Shown piece after piece: positions 33,226-42,549 of a DNA stretch of 64,000 nt. Position 1 is the stretch's first letter. Each line of letters begins with the position of its first letter. The notes under the pieces are model-generated. The model was given only the letters and a program-made list of their open reading frames with translations, was not told where the DNA came from and did no database searches. Both the position numbers and the translations under genes were made by a program. The stretch is from JACMLD01 sp044227095. GTDB lineage: Bacteria; Bacteroidota; Bacteroidia; Chitinophagales; Chitinophagaceae. Location: assembly GCA_044227095.1 (NCBI GenBank), contig JBGAFV010000001.1, positions 1,364,001 through 1,428,000 on the forward strand, read 5' to 3'.

Positions 33226-33474
33226 ATGATAGCATTACCATTAAACATTCTGCAAAGCAAAATATTATCTGCAGCTGATATTGATTTACTGGCTACGGCA
33301 CCTGAACTGCCATTTATAGATCCGGCATATGAAGATGAGCGATTGAAAAATATTTTTCAATATTATTCTATTAACCCGGTAGAAATGGAGAAGGAACTGC
33401 ATTTGTACGCAAAAGAATTATTGGGCAAAGGAAAAATAAATGAAGCCTGGCAGGTTTTGCTCACAACCGGTTAA
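33226..33474 (+). CDS. Small protein of unknown function
   Basis: This is an 82-residue protein with no signal peptide and no family that I recognise. It looks all-helical and acidic (LLATAPELPFIDPAYEDERLKNIF, then an amphipathic YAKELLGKGKINEAWQVLL end). The terminator 20 bp after the stop and the co-orientation with the FAH gene support expression. It may be an unannotated member of a Bacteroidota-specific family. Confidence 0.55.
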   Translation: MIALPLNILQSKILSAADIDLLATAPELPFIDPAYEDERLKNIFQYYSINPVEMEKELHLYAKELLGKGKINEAWQVLLTTG

Positions 33475-33492
33475 TCAGTTTATTTTAAAAAA

Positions 33493-33526
33493 ACAAAGCC
33501 GGCATGTACAAACACGCCGGCTTTGT
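33493..33526. terminator. Bidirectional intrinsic terminator
   Basis: ACAAAGCCGGC pairs with GCCGGCTTTGT around a 12-nt loop. A-rich bases precede it on the plus strand. It separates the converging small gene and Cys-rich lipoprotein. Confidence 0.82.
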
Positions 33527-33547
33527 TATAATTATAGAACCCTATGC

Positions 33548-35233
33548 TTAAGGTATATATTTTGTAGTAACAGTACCATTTATATTAAAGGTCCTTGTGT
33601 TGCTCAATCCCTGTTCTTCAAATGTTCCGCTAAACCTTAGTTTAATATAGTGGCTTGCGGCGTTGTAATAATCAACCGTTGCCTTTGTATTTATATTAAA
33701 CGTTTTGCTGAGTATAGAACCATAGTTAGGTGTATTTTTTAGTGCTACAGATTTTACAGTATAAGTTTGTCCTACTGTAGGCACAAAATCTCCGATAGAA
33801 AGAATATAATACTGGTTCAGGTTGGTTTGATCTGTCTGTGTAGTTGTAGCCACTACATTGGTAAGCGTATTATTTGATGCCGATTTTTGCATAGACACAT
33901 AATTGGCATTGTACGTAATATCTCCGGCAGAACTGAATATAATTTGCGGGCATCCATTATTCTCAGGCGGCCCAGGATCTGACGGGCATACATCTACGTT
34001 ATCGCAAACACCATCTTTATCTGCATCAGCACAACCGGTTGGCGGAATACGAATTACTTTTGCACAAGGCAATGTTGTACACGTACATGCAATAACATTA
34101 AAGGAAAAAGGAGTAGACAGTTTATATTTTGTAGTATCAAGCAATAGCTGGTATTTTCCTTTTAAAAGACTCTGACACCAGTTTCCATATGCATCTGTAG
34201 TAACAGTTGTTGTTTTGCCAGTAGAGTCTTTTAGCTGAAAACTGAAATTTGTCAATGGTTTTCCATCTTCACCTGTTAAGCAACTGCATACATTTCCATT
34301 ATCTCCTTTCTTAACTTTAATAACAACACATTGCATATAAGCCGCTTCATACCGGTTGAGATATCCTGGTATCCAATAACCTTTAAACTCAAGTGGAATG
34401 GTGCGGTTGGCTGGCATTGTGTAACCAGTGTAGGTATCAATATCCAGGTTTGGCGCTTCTGATCCGTTTAATGTGTTTGCGCCCAAATCATTATCACCCA
34501 GTTTGCAATATTCATTTTTATATCCATCACCTTCGCACCAGTTTAAACATATTGTTACATCTTTTTCTATGCAGGCAGCGCAACTGCCATTTTGTGGAAT
34601 GTGATAATTTTCTTTAACCAGCTGGTTGGGGTATTGTATGTCGCAAAGGTCTGGCATGTACACGTGTATGTCGCATAAAGGAAGGCTTACCTGCTCATAT
34701 ACAACGACGATGCTAGCTATACCAACTGTAGACCACGAGCTGCAATATGTACCACCGGCGTTATAGGTTAAATCTGATACAGTATACACGCCAGATCCTT
34801 TTGAAGAAATATAGGAAGTAACATCGCAATAATTTTTATACCAGATATACCCGTCTTCACCATCTGCAATTTGTGTTTTGGCAGAAGTGCAGGCTTTGTT
34901 GCCATCAAGCGTTACCTGAGTATCGTTTGTACCGCTACCAGACCATAATAGATAAGCCCTTTTTATTTTTACACCTGACGGAATTGAAATAGCAATGGTT
35001 CCTTTTTTCAAATTGTCGCAGGATGTTTCTGTTGATGTAAAAGAGCATCCGCGAAATACATAATCAATATTCCCAGTTATTGTTTCAATAGGAGAAGCAT
35101 CCCATGTTTTTACCGGTAGTTCAGTGGTTGCTTTAGGATTGGCGGTATCAGGTGCATCGGGTTTACTACAGCCAAATTGTAATAACAATAATAATGTTAC
35201 TAATAGAAATAAGAGGTTTAGCCTTCTTTTCAT
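33548..35233 (-). CDS. Cysteine-rich surface lipoprotein with thrombospondin-3-like calcium motif
   Basis: This is a 561-residue protein. A lipobox (LQFGC) follows a long hydrophobic leader. The mature part is unusually rich in cysteines, mostly spaced as pairs in CSSWS, CAAC, CLNWCEGDGYKNEYC and similar loops. The N-terminal half resembles a DUF3344-like beta-sandwich (RAYLLWSGSG). The central part has a SpaA/CNA-like region (LTGEDGKPLTNFSFQLKD) and then the calcium-binding DADKDGVCDNVDVCPSDPG segment, typical of thrombospondin type 3 repeats. The C-terminus is a beta domain. An extracellular Ca-stabilised adhesin or structural protein is the best guess. Confidence 0.8.
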   Translation of the reverse strand: MKRRLNLLFLLVTLLLLLQFGCSKPDAPDTANPKATTELPVKTWDASPIETITGNIDYVFRGCSFTSTETSCDNLKKGTIAISIPSGVKIKRAYLLWSGSGTNDTQVTLDGNKACTSAKTQIADGEDGYIWYKNYCDVTSYISSKGSGVYTVSDLTYNAGGTYCSSWSTVGIASIVVVYEQVSLPLCDIHVYMPDLCDIQYPNQLVKENYHIPQNGSCAACIEKDVTICLNWCEGDGYKNEYCKLGDNDLGANTLNGSEAPNLDIDTYTGYTMPANRTIPLEFKGYWIPGYLNRYEAAYMQCVVIKVKKGDNGNVCSCLTGEDGKPLTNFSFQLKDSTGKTTTVTTDAYGNWCQSLLKGKYQLLLDTTKYKLSTPFSFNVIACTCTTLPCAKVIRIPPTGCADADKDGVCDNVDVCPSDPGPPENNGCPQIIFSSAGDITYNANYVSMQKSASNNTLTNVVATTTQTDQTNLNQYYILSIGDFVPTVGQTYTVKSVALKNTPNYGSILSKTFNINTKATVDYYNAASHYIKLRFSGTFEEQGLSNTRTFNINGTVTTKYIP

Positions 35234-35601
35234 GGTTTTATTATATTAAATGTTTAAACTAACCCAGGTTGTTGTATAAGTTTTTTTTGAAACAAAACAG
35301 ATAGCTATAATGCAGGTGTTGTAAAAAGGGAAGCGAAGCAAACCAAACAATATCTTATTTGGCTGCATTATTTAATATAAAATAAAAATGCACTTAACTT
35401 CTTGTGCGAGTACGGGGTTTCTTGAAGATGCGATATCCTCTTACTTCGTTGCTTTAATTTTTTTTGCAATACGATTGAAGCGCAGCAGTTAATGCTTTTG
35501 TAAAAGCGAAATCCTAATCAAGTAAAAGGCTATTTATTGATTTGATAGCGACGAGGAGATTTATTTGTTTGCGGGAATGTTAGCGGTTATATTTTTTATC
35601 A
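35234..35601. other. 368-bp gene-free spacer
   Basis: No ORF, hairpin with T-run or TAnnTTTG box stands out. It is AT-rich with words such as GCTTTAATTTTTTTTGCAATACGATTG, and resembles plain spacer DNA. Confidence 0.4.
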
Positions 35602-36636
35602 TTAATTAAATATAAAATCAGGATACAGCAAATCAAGCGCATTGCCTTTATAAGGATAATTTTCCATCACGTTGCTTACAAGCTGAGGGGCTATATCTCC
35701 ATACTCCATTATTTTTTGCGTATTGGTTTGCATCCATTCGTCAAACTCTTTTGAAAACGAAGCATCAATTTTATTCAGCACTTTTACACCCAGTTTTTTT
35801 AATGCAGCTGCATTGCACAACTGTTCGTATTGACCGCGTATAGGAATCACCATTAATTTTTTTTGCAGCTGCAATGCTTCTGCCGGTGTTTCAAAACCTG
35901 CACCTGTAATTACCGCACTGCTTGTTATCATGCTTTCTGTAAACTGTTGATTATTTACCGGTATAAAAGTTATGTTTCCACTTGTTTGGGGCTGCTTCAC
36001 CTGTTTTGAGAAAACATGAAAGTGATAACCTTTTATGTTTTGAAAATATTGTTGCACCATTTCATCGCTGTAAGAAGAGAGATAGACAGTAATATGATTT
36101 TTGTTTGCGGGTCTCGCCATCAAAATATCTTTCTTAATAACCGGGTTAAAAATAAAATCATCATAACGTTCAAAATGCAAGCCTACATAAGCAGAAGCCC
36201 TTGCAAAATATTTAAGAATGAATTCGCCCATTAATTCTTTATTTGCCGGCCTTGGTGTTAGCGAAGATTGAAAAGACGCCTGGTGGCCAAAGTTTACAGA
36301 AGGCACTTTTTTATATGCACATGCCAGCGATGTAATGCATTCAAAATCGTTAATAACAATATCATACTTTTCTACAGGCAGTTCTTTTACCTCATTCCAC
36401 ACACGCAACGGACTTAATGAACGTATAATTTTTGGATAGTTTAATCCGCCGCCATTATTATAGAAAAGGGTAAGCCCTTTGCTGCGGTAACGTACAGGCA
36501 TATCTGCTTTTAGCTGACTGTTGGCGCCGCTTAAAAAAACATCTACTTGTCCATACACACGGAGCCACGGCAATAATTCCATTGCCCTGCTAATGTGACC
36601 GTTTCCTGTTGCCTGTACCGCATATAAGATTTTCAT
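35602..36636 (-). CDS. Glycosyltransferase of GT-B type
   Basis: This is a 344-residue protein. The N-terminus KILYAVQATGNGHISRAMELL is the GT-B donor-cleft entry seen in MurG/UGT-like enzymes. The later SSAVITGAGFETPAEALQLQKKLMVIPIRGQYEQLCNAAAL is the nucleotide-sugar binding core with the GGxxT/E-type turn. Kin are MJ1255-type transferases of unknown acceptor. It is 29 bp after the phosphoesterase gene on the same strand, so an envelope-glycan or glycolipid role is likely. Confidence 0.87.
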   Translation of the reverse strand: MKILYAVQATGNGHISRAMELLPWLRVYGQVDVFLSGANSQLKADMPVRYRSKGLTLFYNNGGGLNYPKIIRSLSPLRVWNEVKELPVEKYDIVINDFECITSLACAYKKVPSVNFGHQASFQSSLTPRPANKELMGEFILKYFARASAYVGLHFERYDDFIFNPVIKKDILMARPANKNHITVYLSSYSDEMVQQYFQNIKGYHFHVFSKQVKQPQTSGNITFIPVNNQQFTESMITSSAVITGAGFETPAEALQLQKKLMVIPIRGQYEQLCNAAALKKLGVKVLNKIDASFSKEFDEWMQTNTQKIMEYGDIAPQLVSNVMENYPYKGNALDLLYPDFIFN

Positions 36637-36665
36637 TGTACAAATTTTAATACTGAATAATTGTT

Positions 36666-37502
36666 CTATACTGCAAGCGAGTTGATATAAAAATGTATTT
36701 CTTCGGAAAACACGTTTACAACTGGTTTTTCATTTCCTGCATTTTCATACTCATACTGTTTTTCTTCGTAAGTATGCAGGTGCCATTCGTTGTTAAAATA
36801 TTCCAGCGCAGTTAAATGTTCTATCCAGTCGCCGCTGTTTAAGTATACTACGCTGCCTTTATCTGTTGTTATTGTTTTTTTACAAGGCTGATGAATATGG
36901 CCGCAGATAACGTAATCGTATTTCTTTTCTATGGCCAGTTCTGCGGCAATAGTTTCTAAGTCGTTTACTTTAGCAACGGCCCTGTTTACCCCTGCCATAA
37001 TATTTTTTGAAAGAGAAATGCGTTCTCTGCCAAGCAAGCGCAAACAGCTATTGATAAACCTGTTTAGCATTATAAGCGATCCATAACCAGTGCTGCCAAG
37101 TTTAGCAAGCACTTTGGCTCCGCCTTTTGTGGTATTGTCAAATACGTCGCCATGAAAGATCCATGTCATCTTATTGTTGATTTCTATCACCAGTTTATCT
37201 GTAAGCTGAAAATTGCCAAGATCAATTCCTGAATAGCGGCGCAGTGTTTCATCGTGGTTGCCTGTTATATAAATAACACGGGTTCCATTGCTCATCATTT
37301 GTATAATCTCTTTTATTACGCTAAAGTGTGCAGAAGGAAAATAATGCTTGCTGAACTGCCAGATATCAATAATATCTCCGTTGAGGATGAGCATTTGAGG
37401 GGCGATGCTCCTCAGGTAATTGGTAATTTCTTTGGCACGGCTGCCATAAGTACCAAGGTGCAGATCAGACAATACCACAACATCAACCGGACGTTTTTCC
37501 AT
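36666..37502 (-). CDS. LpxH-like metallophosphoesterase
   Basis: The protein has 278 residues from the ATG at 37502; a TTG nine codons upstream is disfavoured. Metallophosphoesterase motifs appear as DLHLG, NGDIIDIW, GNHDE, HGDVFD and ICGHIHQPCKK. These match the UDP-2,3-diacylglucosamine diphosphatase (LpxH) branch, which includes cytosolic enzymes of lipid A synthesis and uncharacterised relatives. The tail and extra inserts make it uncertain that this is the housekeeping LpxH. It is co-transcribed with the glycosyltransferase gene. Confidence 0.82.
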   Translation of the reverse strand: MEKRPVDVVVLSDLHLGTYGSRAKEITNYLRSIAPQMLILNGDIIDIWQFSKHYFPSAHFSVIKEIIQMMSNGTRVIYITGNHDETLRRYSGIDLGNFQLTDKLVIEINNKMTWIFHGDVFDNTTKGGAKVLAKLGSTGYGSLIMLNRFINSCLRLLGRERISLSKNIMAGVNRAVAKVNDLETIAAELAIEKKYDYVICGHIHQPCKKTITTDKGSVVYLNSGDWIEHLTALEYFNNEWHLHTYEEKQYEYENAGNEKPVVNVFSEEIHFYINSLAV

Positions 37503-37770
37503 TTGGATATGCGTTTTACAAATTTGCAAAAAGCGTATTACCTCATTGTTGCGTCAGTATTAACGAATTGTGAATAGTTGCCTTTAGCCACGGAGACACT
37601 GTGAACAAAGAGATTTCACGGAGGAAAATATTAGCCGCAGATGCGCAGATTTTTTTAATTACAGAAGTATAGAAACTGTTAAGAAAACTAACTATCCTAA
37701 GTATCCTCTAATCCCATAAATCCTGGTTCAGACAATTGCGTTTCCGTGGCTAAATCCGGGCTCAAACCTG

Positions 37771-37778
37771 TATTTTTG
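37771..37778 (+). promoter_or_regulatory. -7 box of lysS
   Basis: TATTTTTG matches TAnnTTTG 46 bp before the lysS ATG. Spacing to the nearest TTG upstream is too long for a proper -33, so the box is partial support. Confidence 0.55.
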
Positions 37779-37786
37779 CAGCCCGT

Positions 37787-37807
37787 TAATGGGTGGCAAA
37801 CCCATTA
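37787..37807 (+). promoter_or_regulatory. Hairpin in the lysS 5' leader
   Basis: TAATGGGT (37787-37794) pairs perfectly with ACCCATTA (37800-37807) around GGCAA. It would start about 3 nt into the transcript and end 17 nt before the start codon. The role may be mRNA protection; no attenuator alternative is seen. Confidence 0.5.
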
Positions 37808-37824
37808 TATTTTAATACAAATAC

Positions 37825-39354
37825 ATGAGCACACAACATTTATCAGAACAGGAAATCATCCGCAGGGAAAAACTGGAAGCCTTAAAAAAATTGGGTGTCG
37901 ATCCATATCCGGCAGCTTTATACCCTGTAAACAGCAACGCAGCATTTATAAAAGCAAACTATAAAGGAGAAGAAAACAAATCAGACTTTGCAGAGGTATG
38001 CCTTGCAGGCCGCATTATGCATGTGCGTGATATGGGCAAGGCCAATTTTGGAGAATTGCAGGATGCATCAGGCCGCATTCAGTTTTATATAAAACAGGAT
38101 GATATTTGCCCCGGAGAAGACAAATCTTTATTTCAGAACATTTGGAAAAAACTGCTCGACCTTGGCGATATAATTGGTATTAAAGGATATGTGTTCACTA
38201 CCAAAACAGGTACAACATCTGTTCACGTAAAAGAATTTAGCCTGCTGGCAAAATCGTTAAAACCTTTGCCGGTTGTAAGAGAAAAAGATGGCGAATCTTT
38301 TGATGAAGTAACCGATCCTGAATTTAAATACCGCCAGCGTTATGTAGATCTTAATATCAATCCGGAAGTAAAAGAAACATTTATAAAACGCACAAAACTC
38401 ATTAATACCATTCGTGAGTTTTTAAATGAAAAAGGTGCGTTGGAAGTAGATACACCTGTATTGCAGGCAATACCTGGTGGTGCTGCCGCCAGGCCTTTTG
38501 TTACGCATCATAATGCACTTGATGTTCCTTTTTATTTGCGCATTGCTAATGAACTCTATTTAAAACGTTTGATTGTAGGCGGGTTTGAATGGGTATATGA
38601 ATTTAGCCGCAACTTCCGCAATGAAGGAATGGACCGCACACATAACCCGGAGTTTACTGTTTTGGAATGGTACACTGCTTACAAAGATTATTTCTGGATG
38701 ATGGAAATAACGGAGCAACTGATGGAACGCATTGCCATTGCACTGCATGGTACAACAGATGTGCAGCTTGGCGAAAACATTATTAGCTATAAAGCTCCGT
38801 TTAAACGCATTTCTATAATAGATGCCATTAAAGAAAATACAGGAATAGATGTAAGCGGAATGGATGAAGCTGGCTTGCGGGAAGTTTGTAAAAAATTAAA
38901 CATTGGTGTGCCCAATAATATTGGTAAAGGCAAACTTATTGATGAAATATTCGGCAATACCAGCGAGCACAAATACATTCAGCCTACATTTATTATAGAT
39001 TACCCGGTAGAGATGAGTCCGCTTACAAAAAAGCACCGCAGCAAACCCGGACTGGTAGAGCGTTTTGAGCTGATGATAAATGGCAAGGAAGCGGCCAATG
39101 CATACAGTGAGTTAAACGATCCGCTAGAACAACGTGAACGTTTTGAAGAACAGGCCCAATTGATGCAGCGTGGCGATGATGAAGCCATGTTTATTGACAA
39201 TGATTTTCTTCGTGCCCTGGAATATGGCATGCCGCCAACAAGCGGTATTGGCATTGGCATAGACAGGCTTTGCATGTTTATGACCAACCAGGCAAGTATA
39301 CAAGACGTGCTATTGTTTCCGCAAATGCGCCCCGAGAAATTGCAGGGAGAATGA
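37825..39354 (+). CDS. lysS: Lysyl-tRNA synthetase, class II
   Basis: This is a 509-residue enzyme that charges tRNA-Lys. The OB-fold anticodon-binding domain occupies about residues 58-160 (CLAGRIMHVRDMGKANFGELQDASG). The class II catalytic core has motif 1 (ETFIKRTKLINTIREFLNEKGALEVDTPVL), motif 2 (FRNEGMDRTHNPEFTVLEWY) and motif 3 (GIGIGIDRLCMF). The length is normal. An intrinsic terminator lies 20 bp after the stop. It is a housekeeping gene; the LysS type is confirmed by the KGALEVDTP and HNPEFT motifs. Confidence 0.97.
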   Translation: MSTQHLSEQEIIRREKLEALKKLGVDPYPAALYPVNSNAAFIKANYKGEENKSDFAEVCLAGRIMHVRDMGKANFGELQDASGRIQFYIKQDDICPGEDKSLFQNIWKKLLDLGDIIGIKGYVFTTKTGTTSVHVKEFSLLAKSLKPLPVVREKDGESFDEVTDPEFKYRQRYVDLNINPEVKETFIKRTKLINTIREFLNEKGALEVDTPVLQAIPGGAAARPFVTHHNALDVPFYLRIANELYLKRLIVGGFEWVYEFSRNFRNEGMDRTHNPEFTVLEWYTAYKDYFWMMEITEQLMERIAIALHGTTDVQLGENIISYKAPFKRISIIDAIKENTGIDVSGMDEAGLREVCKKLNIGVPNNIGKGKLIDEIFGNTSEHKYIQPTFIIDYPVEMSPLTKKHRSKPGLVERFELMINGKEAANAYSELNDPLEQRERFEEQAQLMQRGDDEAMFIDNDFLRALEYGMPPTSGIGIGIDRLCMFMTNQASIQDVLLFPQMRPEKLQGE

Positions 39355-39374
39355 TAGTTGTATTTTATTTTCAC

Positions 39375-39412
39375 AAACTCCGCCAGCTTTAAAAGTTGGC
39401 GGAGTTTTTTTA
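39375..39412 (+). terminator. Intrinsic terminator after lysS
   Basis: AAACTCCGCCA pairs with TGGCGGAGTTT (one stem mismatch toward the loop) and is followed by TTTTTTATA. Confidence 0.87.
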
Positions 39413-39414
39413 TA

Positions 39415-39452
39415 CCAGCATTTGTTTTCATAGCATCATCGTTGCTACGCTC
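39415..39452 (+). repeat. Dispersed 3' repeat, copy 1
   Basis: A 38-bp stretch beginning CCAGCATTTGTTTT is closely similar to 55328-55365. Both copies lie just past a plus-strand gene and point the same way as that gene. Confidence 0.6.
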
Positions 39453-39567
39453 AGTTCATCGGCAAATCTATGAGCAGCGTAGGTTGTTGTCGTCATTAGC
39501 TTTTATATTTTTAACGCTTTAATAAAAATATATTCCTGTAAAATATCGTTAGGCTTCAAATCTTTTT

Positions 39568-40206
39568 ATGAAATCAATTTCAATCGTCACTTTATTATTT
39601 TTATCACTGCACATAAAATCCAATAAACTAGAAGTTATTGTTGCAAACAATAGAGAAAACCTGCTTTATGTTGGTTTAGAAAACCCGATTGAAGCATTAA
39701 TTGAAAATGCATCAAAGCATGCCGTTGTGTTAACTACAGATAATGGCAGGATAGAAAAGGAAGATGGAAATCGGTTTTCTATTACTCCAGATCATATTGG
39801 TATTACTAAAATTAATGTTTGCAAGGTTGTAAAAAGAGATACTATTGTTATTGGAACAAGAGAATTCAGGGTGCGTGAATTACCGGAGCCGGAAGCACTT
39901 ATTGGCCTTTTTACAGGCGGTCCTATTAAAAAAGCAGCACTTATAACTATGGGCGGCGTTAGAGTAAAATTAAATGGCGGGGACTTTGAATTTCTTGGCT
40001 CCATAACAGAATATACATTAATTGCAATAAGGGATAGCAGTACAGTTGGCATGATTAAAAACACTGGCGCCCAATATAATGATAGCACAATTGAATTCAT
40101 TAAAAAGTTGCAACCCAAAGATCACCTTGTTATATGTGGCCTTATTGCTAAGTTTCCTTCGCAACCTCGTTTAATACATCCTGCAGAGTTTATTATAGAA
40201 GAGTAA
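39568..40206 (+). CDS. GldM C-terminal-domain-like protein
   Basis: This is a 212-residue protein. After a short hydrophobic N-terminus (MKSISIVTLLFLSLHI, a weak signal), the sequence follows the GldM C-terminal plan: ENLLYVGLENPIEALIENA, then the REFRVRELPEPEALIGLFTGG segment, then GGVRVKLNGGDFEFLGSITEYTLIAI. GldM is the gliding-motility/type IX secretion motor arm. Here only the C-terminal immunoglobulin-like pair is present, with no gldKLN neighbours. It may be a stand-alone paralogue with a different partner. Confidence 0.8.
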   Translation: MKSISIVTLLFLSLHIKSNKLEVIVANNRENLLYVGLENPIEALIENASKHAVVLTTDNGRIEKEDGNRFSITPDHIGITKINVCKVVKRDTIVIGTREFRVRELPEPEALIGLFTGGPIKKAALITMGGVRVKLNGGDFEFLGSITEYTLIAIRDSSTVGMIKNTGAQYNDSTIEFIKKLQPKDHLVICGLIAKFPSQPRLIHPAEFIIEE

Positions 40207-40256
40207 AAGTATTTAGTGATTAGTTTCTCCTGTCGTTTGTGTTTTCAAATATAAAC

Positions 40257-42143
40257 TTACATCGCCCATGTCCTCAACCCAATCCATCCATTTTGAAATA
40301 ATACAAATGAGATATAACACAGCGAAAGAGAAACAAGTAACCAGTAAACAGCAAAAAATTTATTTTTAAACTTACCAAACCTTCGCAGTACAATTATTAA
40401 ATGAATTACTGAAAAAATTGCAAACAACAATGTTCCTGCAAAAATGATAATGGTTCTTGTATTAATAGAAGTAAGCTCGCTTAACAGGTAGCTTTCATCC
40501 TGTACTTCCAGCGTTTTCATAACTGCCCATGTAAGTAAAGCCAGGGCTATAACGGGCAATTGCCTTAACCACAATTGATCCTTTTTTACTTTGCCGGTAT
40601 AAAATCCTATCGGTGAAATTAATCCGGCTAATGCAGCAGACAATGCAAACAGAACTGCTAGTACTGCCAAATAGAACTTTCCCTTTGCTTTAAAGAATGA
40701 AGCTTGTTCGTAATAAGCGCCGTTGAGGTTCATCACATTTTTTCCTTCTTCGTTTTTTGTGAAAATGATAGTTGCCCTGTTGGCGCCTTCAAAAGCAAAT
40801 TGTAAAGGCGATACTTGTACAAGTTTCATTGTAGATCCAAACAACGGCGTTATAACAACAGCGTTATTTTCAACGGACACCTCAACATTATTCAGCAACT
40901 TATCTTTAAATGCACCAATTTCATTTCGCGGATTTTCAAAAAGATATTGGCCGGTAAAAGGCATAATAGCTTTTACATCTGTTGTCGTTGTTACAAGGCT
41001 TTCAGTGATTGTATGCTGCTCAAGATAATCTGCTAATAAACTTTCAATTTGCCAGTTCTGCTGGTTGCCATTAGAAGACATTATAAAACCAACACCCAAC
41101 CGCCTGTTATAAGAAAATATAGAAAAGCAGGTGCCCATCAATCCTGTATGCCCTTTCCAACCACTTTTTTTAAAGAGAAACATATCTTCATTCGCTAAAC
41201 CATAGCCACTTCGCAATCCTGCTGAAGATGCAAGTGTGCTATGCACTGTTTCCATTTCTGCAATAAGACTATCTGAAAAAATAGGTTTGCCATTATTAAG
41301 AAACAGGTGTAGGAACTTTGTCATATCATTTGCACATGACCACAACGAACCGGCTGGTGCCATCAGACAATTTATTGATGGCACTTCAATTATTTTGCCA
41401 CTGTGCACCACGTATTGTTTTGTATCGTACTCATTTATTTTACTAAATGCATTAAAGTTGGTGTGGTTCATTTTAAGCGGCTGTAAAATATTTTCCGCTA
41501 TGTATTGCCCATAAGGTTTACCAGAAATTTTTTCTATGATATAACCAAGTATAACATAACCGGGATTTGAATAAGCATGCCGCTCGCCGGGTTTCCACCT
41601 GCTAATCATAGATGGTTGTTGCATTAACATCATTGCTGCGCCGCTGTATTCTTTTTTATCCTGTGAGCACATGCGGTTGAGTTTCATATCATCAAAACCA
41701 GCTGTATGCTCAAGTAGGTTTACAATTCTTACCGGGTGTGTTGCTTCCCATTTATTTTGAAATGGAACTTCAGGCGCCACTTTTTTCAGTTCATCATCCA
41801 GGTGCAATTTGCCTTCTTGCACCAATTGCAAAACAGATAAAGCGATAAACATTTTGGTAATTGAACCCAAACGAAAAAGCATGTTGTTGCTTGCCGGGCG
41901 ATTACCAGCTACATCTGCATAACCAAAACCACCAGAATAAATAACAGAGTCTTTAGTTACCAGGCCAATCATCATTCCGGGAACATGATCCCTGTTTACA
42001 ATTGATTGAATGGAATCTTTTAATTGCTGCAGCGTAAGATTGTTTTTCAACTGGGCATAAGACTGGTTAAATTGCAACAATAGTAATACAAGAAATATTT
42101 TTTGTAATAATTTAATGGGTTTGCAAATAGAAAGCATGGCCAT
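40257..42143 (-). CDS. Class C beta-lactamase-like serine hydrolase with C-terminal membrane helices
   Basis: This is a 628-residue protein. SxxK is visible as RLGSITKMF near residue 96 and YxN as HAYSNPGYV near residue 195, in the order of beta-lactamase class C/AmpH-type enzymes. A DUF3471-like beta region follows, then four predicted helices near the C-terminus (YLAVLAVLFALSAALAGLI and others). Such proteins act on D-amino-acid peptides or peptidoglycan precursors, or have unknown targets. The signal peptide precedes SYAQ. The start codon is the first of two nearby ATGs. It faces the GldM-like gene. Confidence 0.87.
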   Translation of the reverse strand: MAMLSICKPIKLLQKIFLVLLLLQFNQSYAQLKNNLTLQQLKDSIQSIVNRDHVPGMMIGLVTKDSVIYSGGFGYADVAGNRPASNNMLFRLGSITKMFIALSVLQLVQEGKLHLDDELKKVAPEVPFQNKWEATHPVRIVNLLEHTAGFDDMKLNRMCSQDKKEYSGAAMMLMQQPSMISRWKPGERHAYSNPGYVILGYIIEKISGKPYGQYIAENILQPLKMNHTNFNAFSKINEYDTKQYVVHSGKIIEVPSINCLMAPAGSLWSCANDMTKFLHLFLNNGKPIFSDSLIAEMETVHSTLASSAGLRSGYGLANEDMFLFKKSGWKGHTGLMGTCFSIFSYNRRLGVGFIMSSNGNQQNWQIESLLADYLEQHTITESLVTTTTDVKAIMPFTGQYLFENPRNEIGAFKDKLLNNVEVSVENNAVVITPLFGSTMKLVQVSPLQFAFEGANRATIIFTKNEEGKNVMNLNGAYYEQASFFKAKGKFYLAVLAVLFALSAALAGLISPIGFYTGKVKKDQLWLRQLPVIALALLTWAVMKTLEVQDESYLLSELTSINTRTIIIFAGTLLFAIFSVIHLIIVLRRFGKFKNKFFAVYWLLVSLSLCYISFVLFQNGWIGLRTWAM

Positions 42144-42261
42144 GGCTTAGATTTATAAAGATAAACCTGTTAGTAGTTATTGTACGCAAAATATTACATA
42201 GCCACGGAGACACGGGTAACACGGAGAAGCACAGGAGGCGTTTTTATCGGCGATAACTTTT
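42144..42261. other. Spacer with degenerate repeat words
   Basis: It contains TAGCCACGGAGACACGGGTAAC-type words, also found near 37579 and 44142, but no ORF. Confidence 0.45.
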
Positions 42262-42549
42262 GAGGCAATACACAGAGAGTTTCTTTGAAACTGCTAAGCT
42301 TGCAGCTAATAGCTAACAGCTTGCAGCTTTTTTTAAGGCAATACACAGAGAGTTTCTTCGAAACTGCTAAGCTTGCAGCTAATAGCTAACAGCTTGTAGC
42401 TTTTTTTAAGGCAATACACAGAGAGTTTCTTCGAAACTGCTAAACTTGCAGCTAATAGCTAACAGCTTGCAGCTTTTTTTAAGGCGATACACGGAGTATT
42501 TCTTCGAAACTTTTAAGCTTGCAGCTTGCAGCTAACAGCTTGTAGCTTC
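42262..42549 (-). repeat. Four tandem 73-bp units of the AGCT-heptad element
   Basis: Units start at 42262, 42335, 42408 and 42481, an exact 73-bp period. Each carries GGC[AG]ATACAC, a TTTC hairpin and AGCT tetramers at 7-bp pitch; the last unit is more diverged. On the minus strand the element starts 3 bp past the M20 stop codon, so it runs in the direction of that gene. Confidence 0.88.

Larger units (their letters stand above)
37503..37824. repeat. Divergent spacer rich in dispersed repeat words
   Basis: This 322-bp stretch has no ORF. It holds TAGCCACGGAGACACTGTGAAC (about 37579), a GCCGCAGATGCGCAGAT word (37634) and the reverse complement of the TTGTCTGAACTGGGATTATT linker family (about 37690-37740). 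The lysS promoter and hairpin follow. The same linker occurs at 7.8-8.3 kb and 56.4 kb. Confidence 0.75.

Noticed and set aside
39420..39560. tRNA gene after lysS
   Set aside because: No acceptor stem or TTC-loop pattern can be folded; the stretch contains a dispersed repeat.
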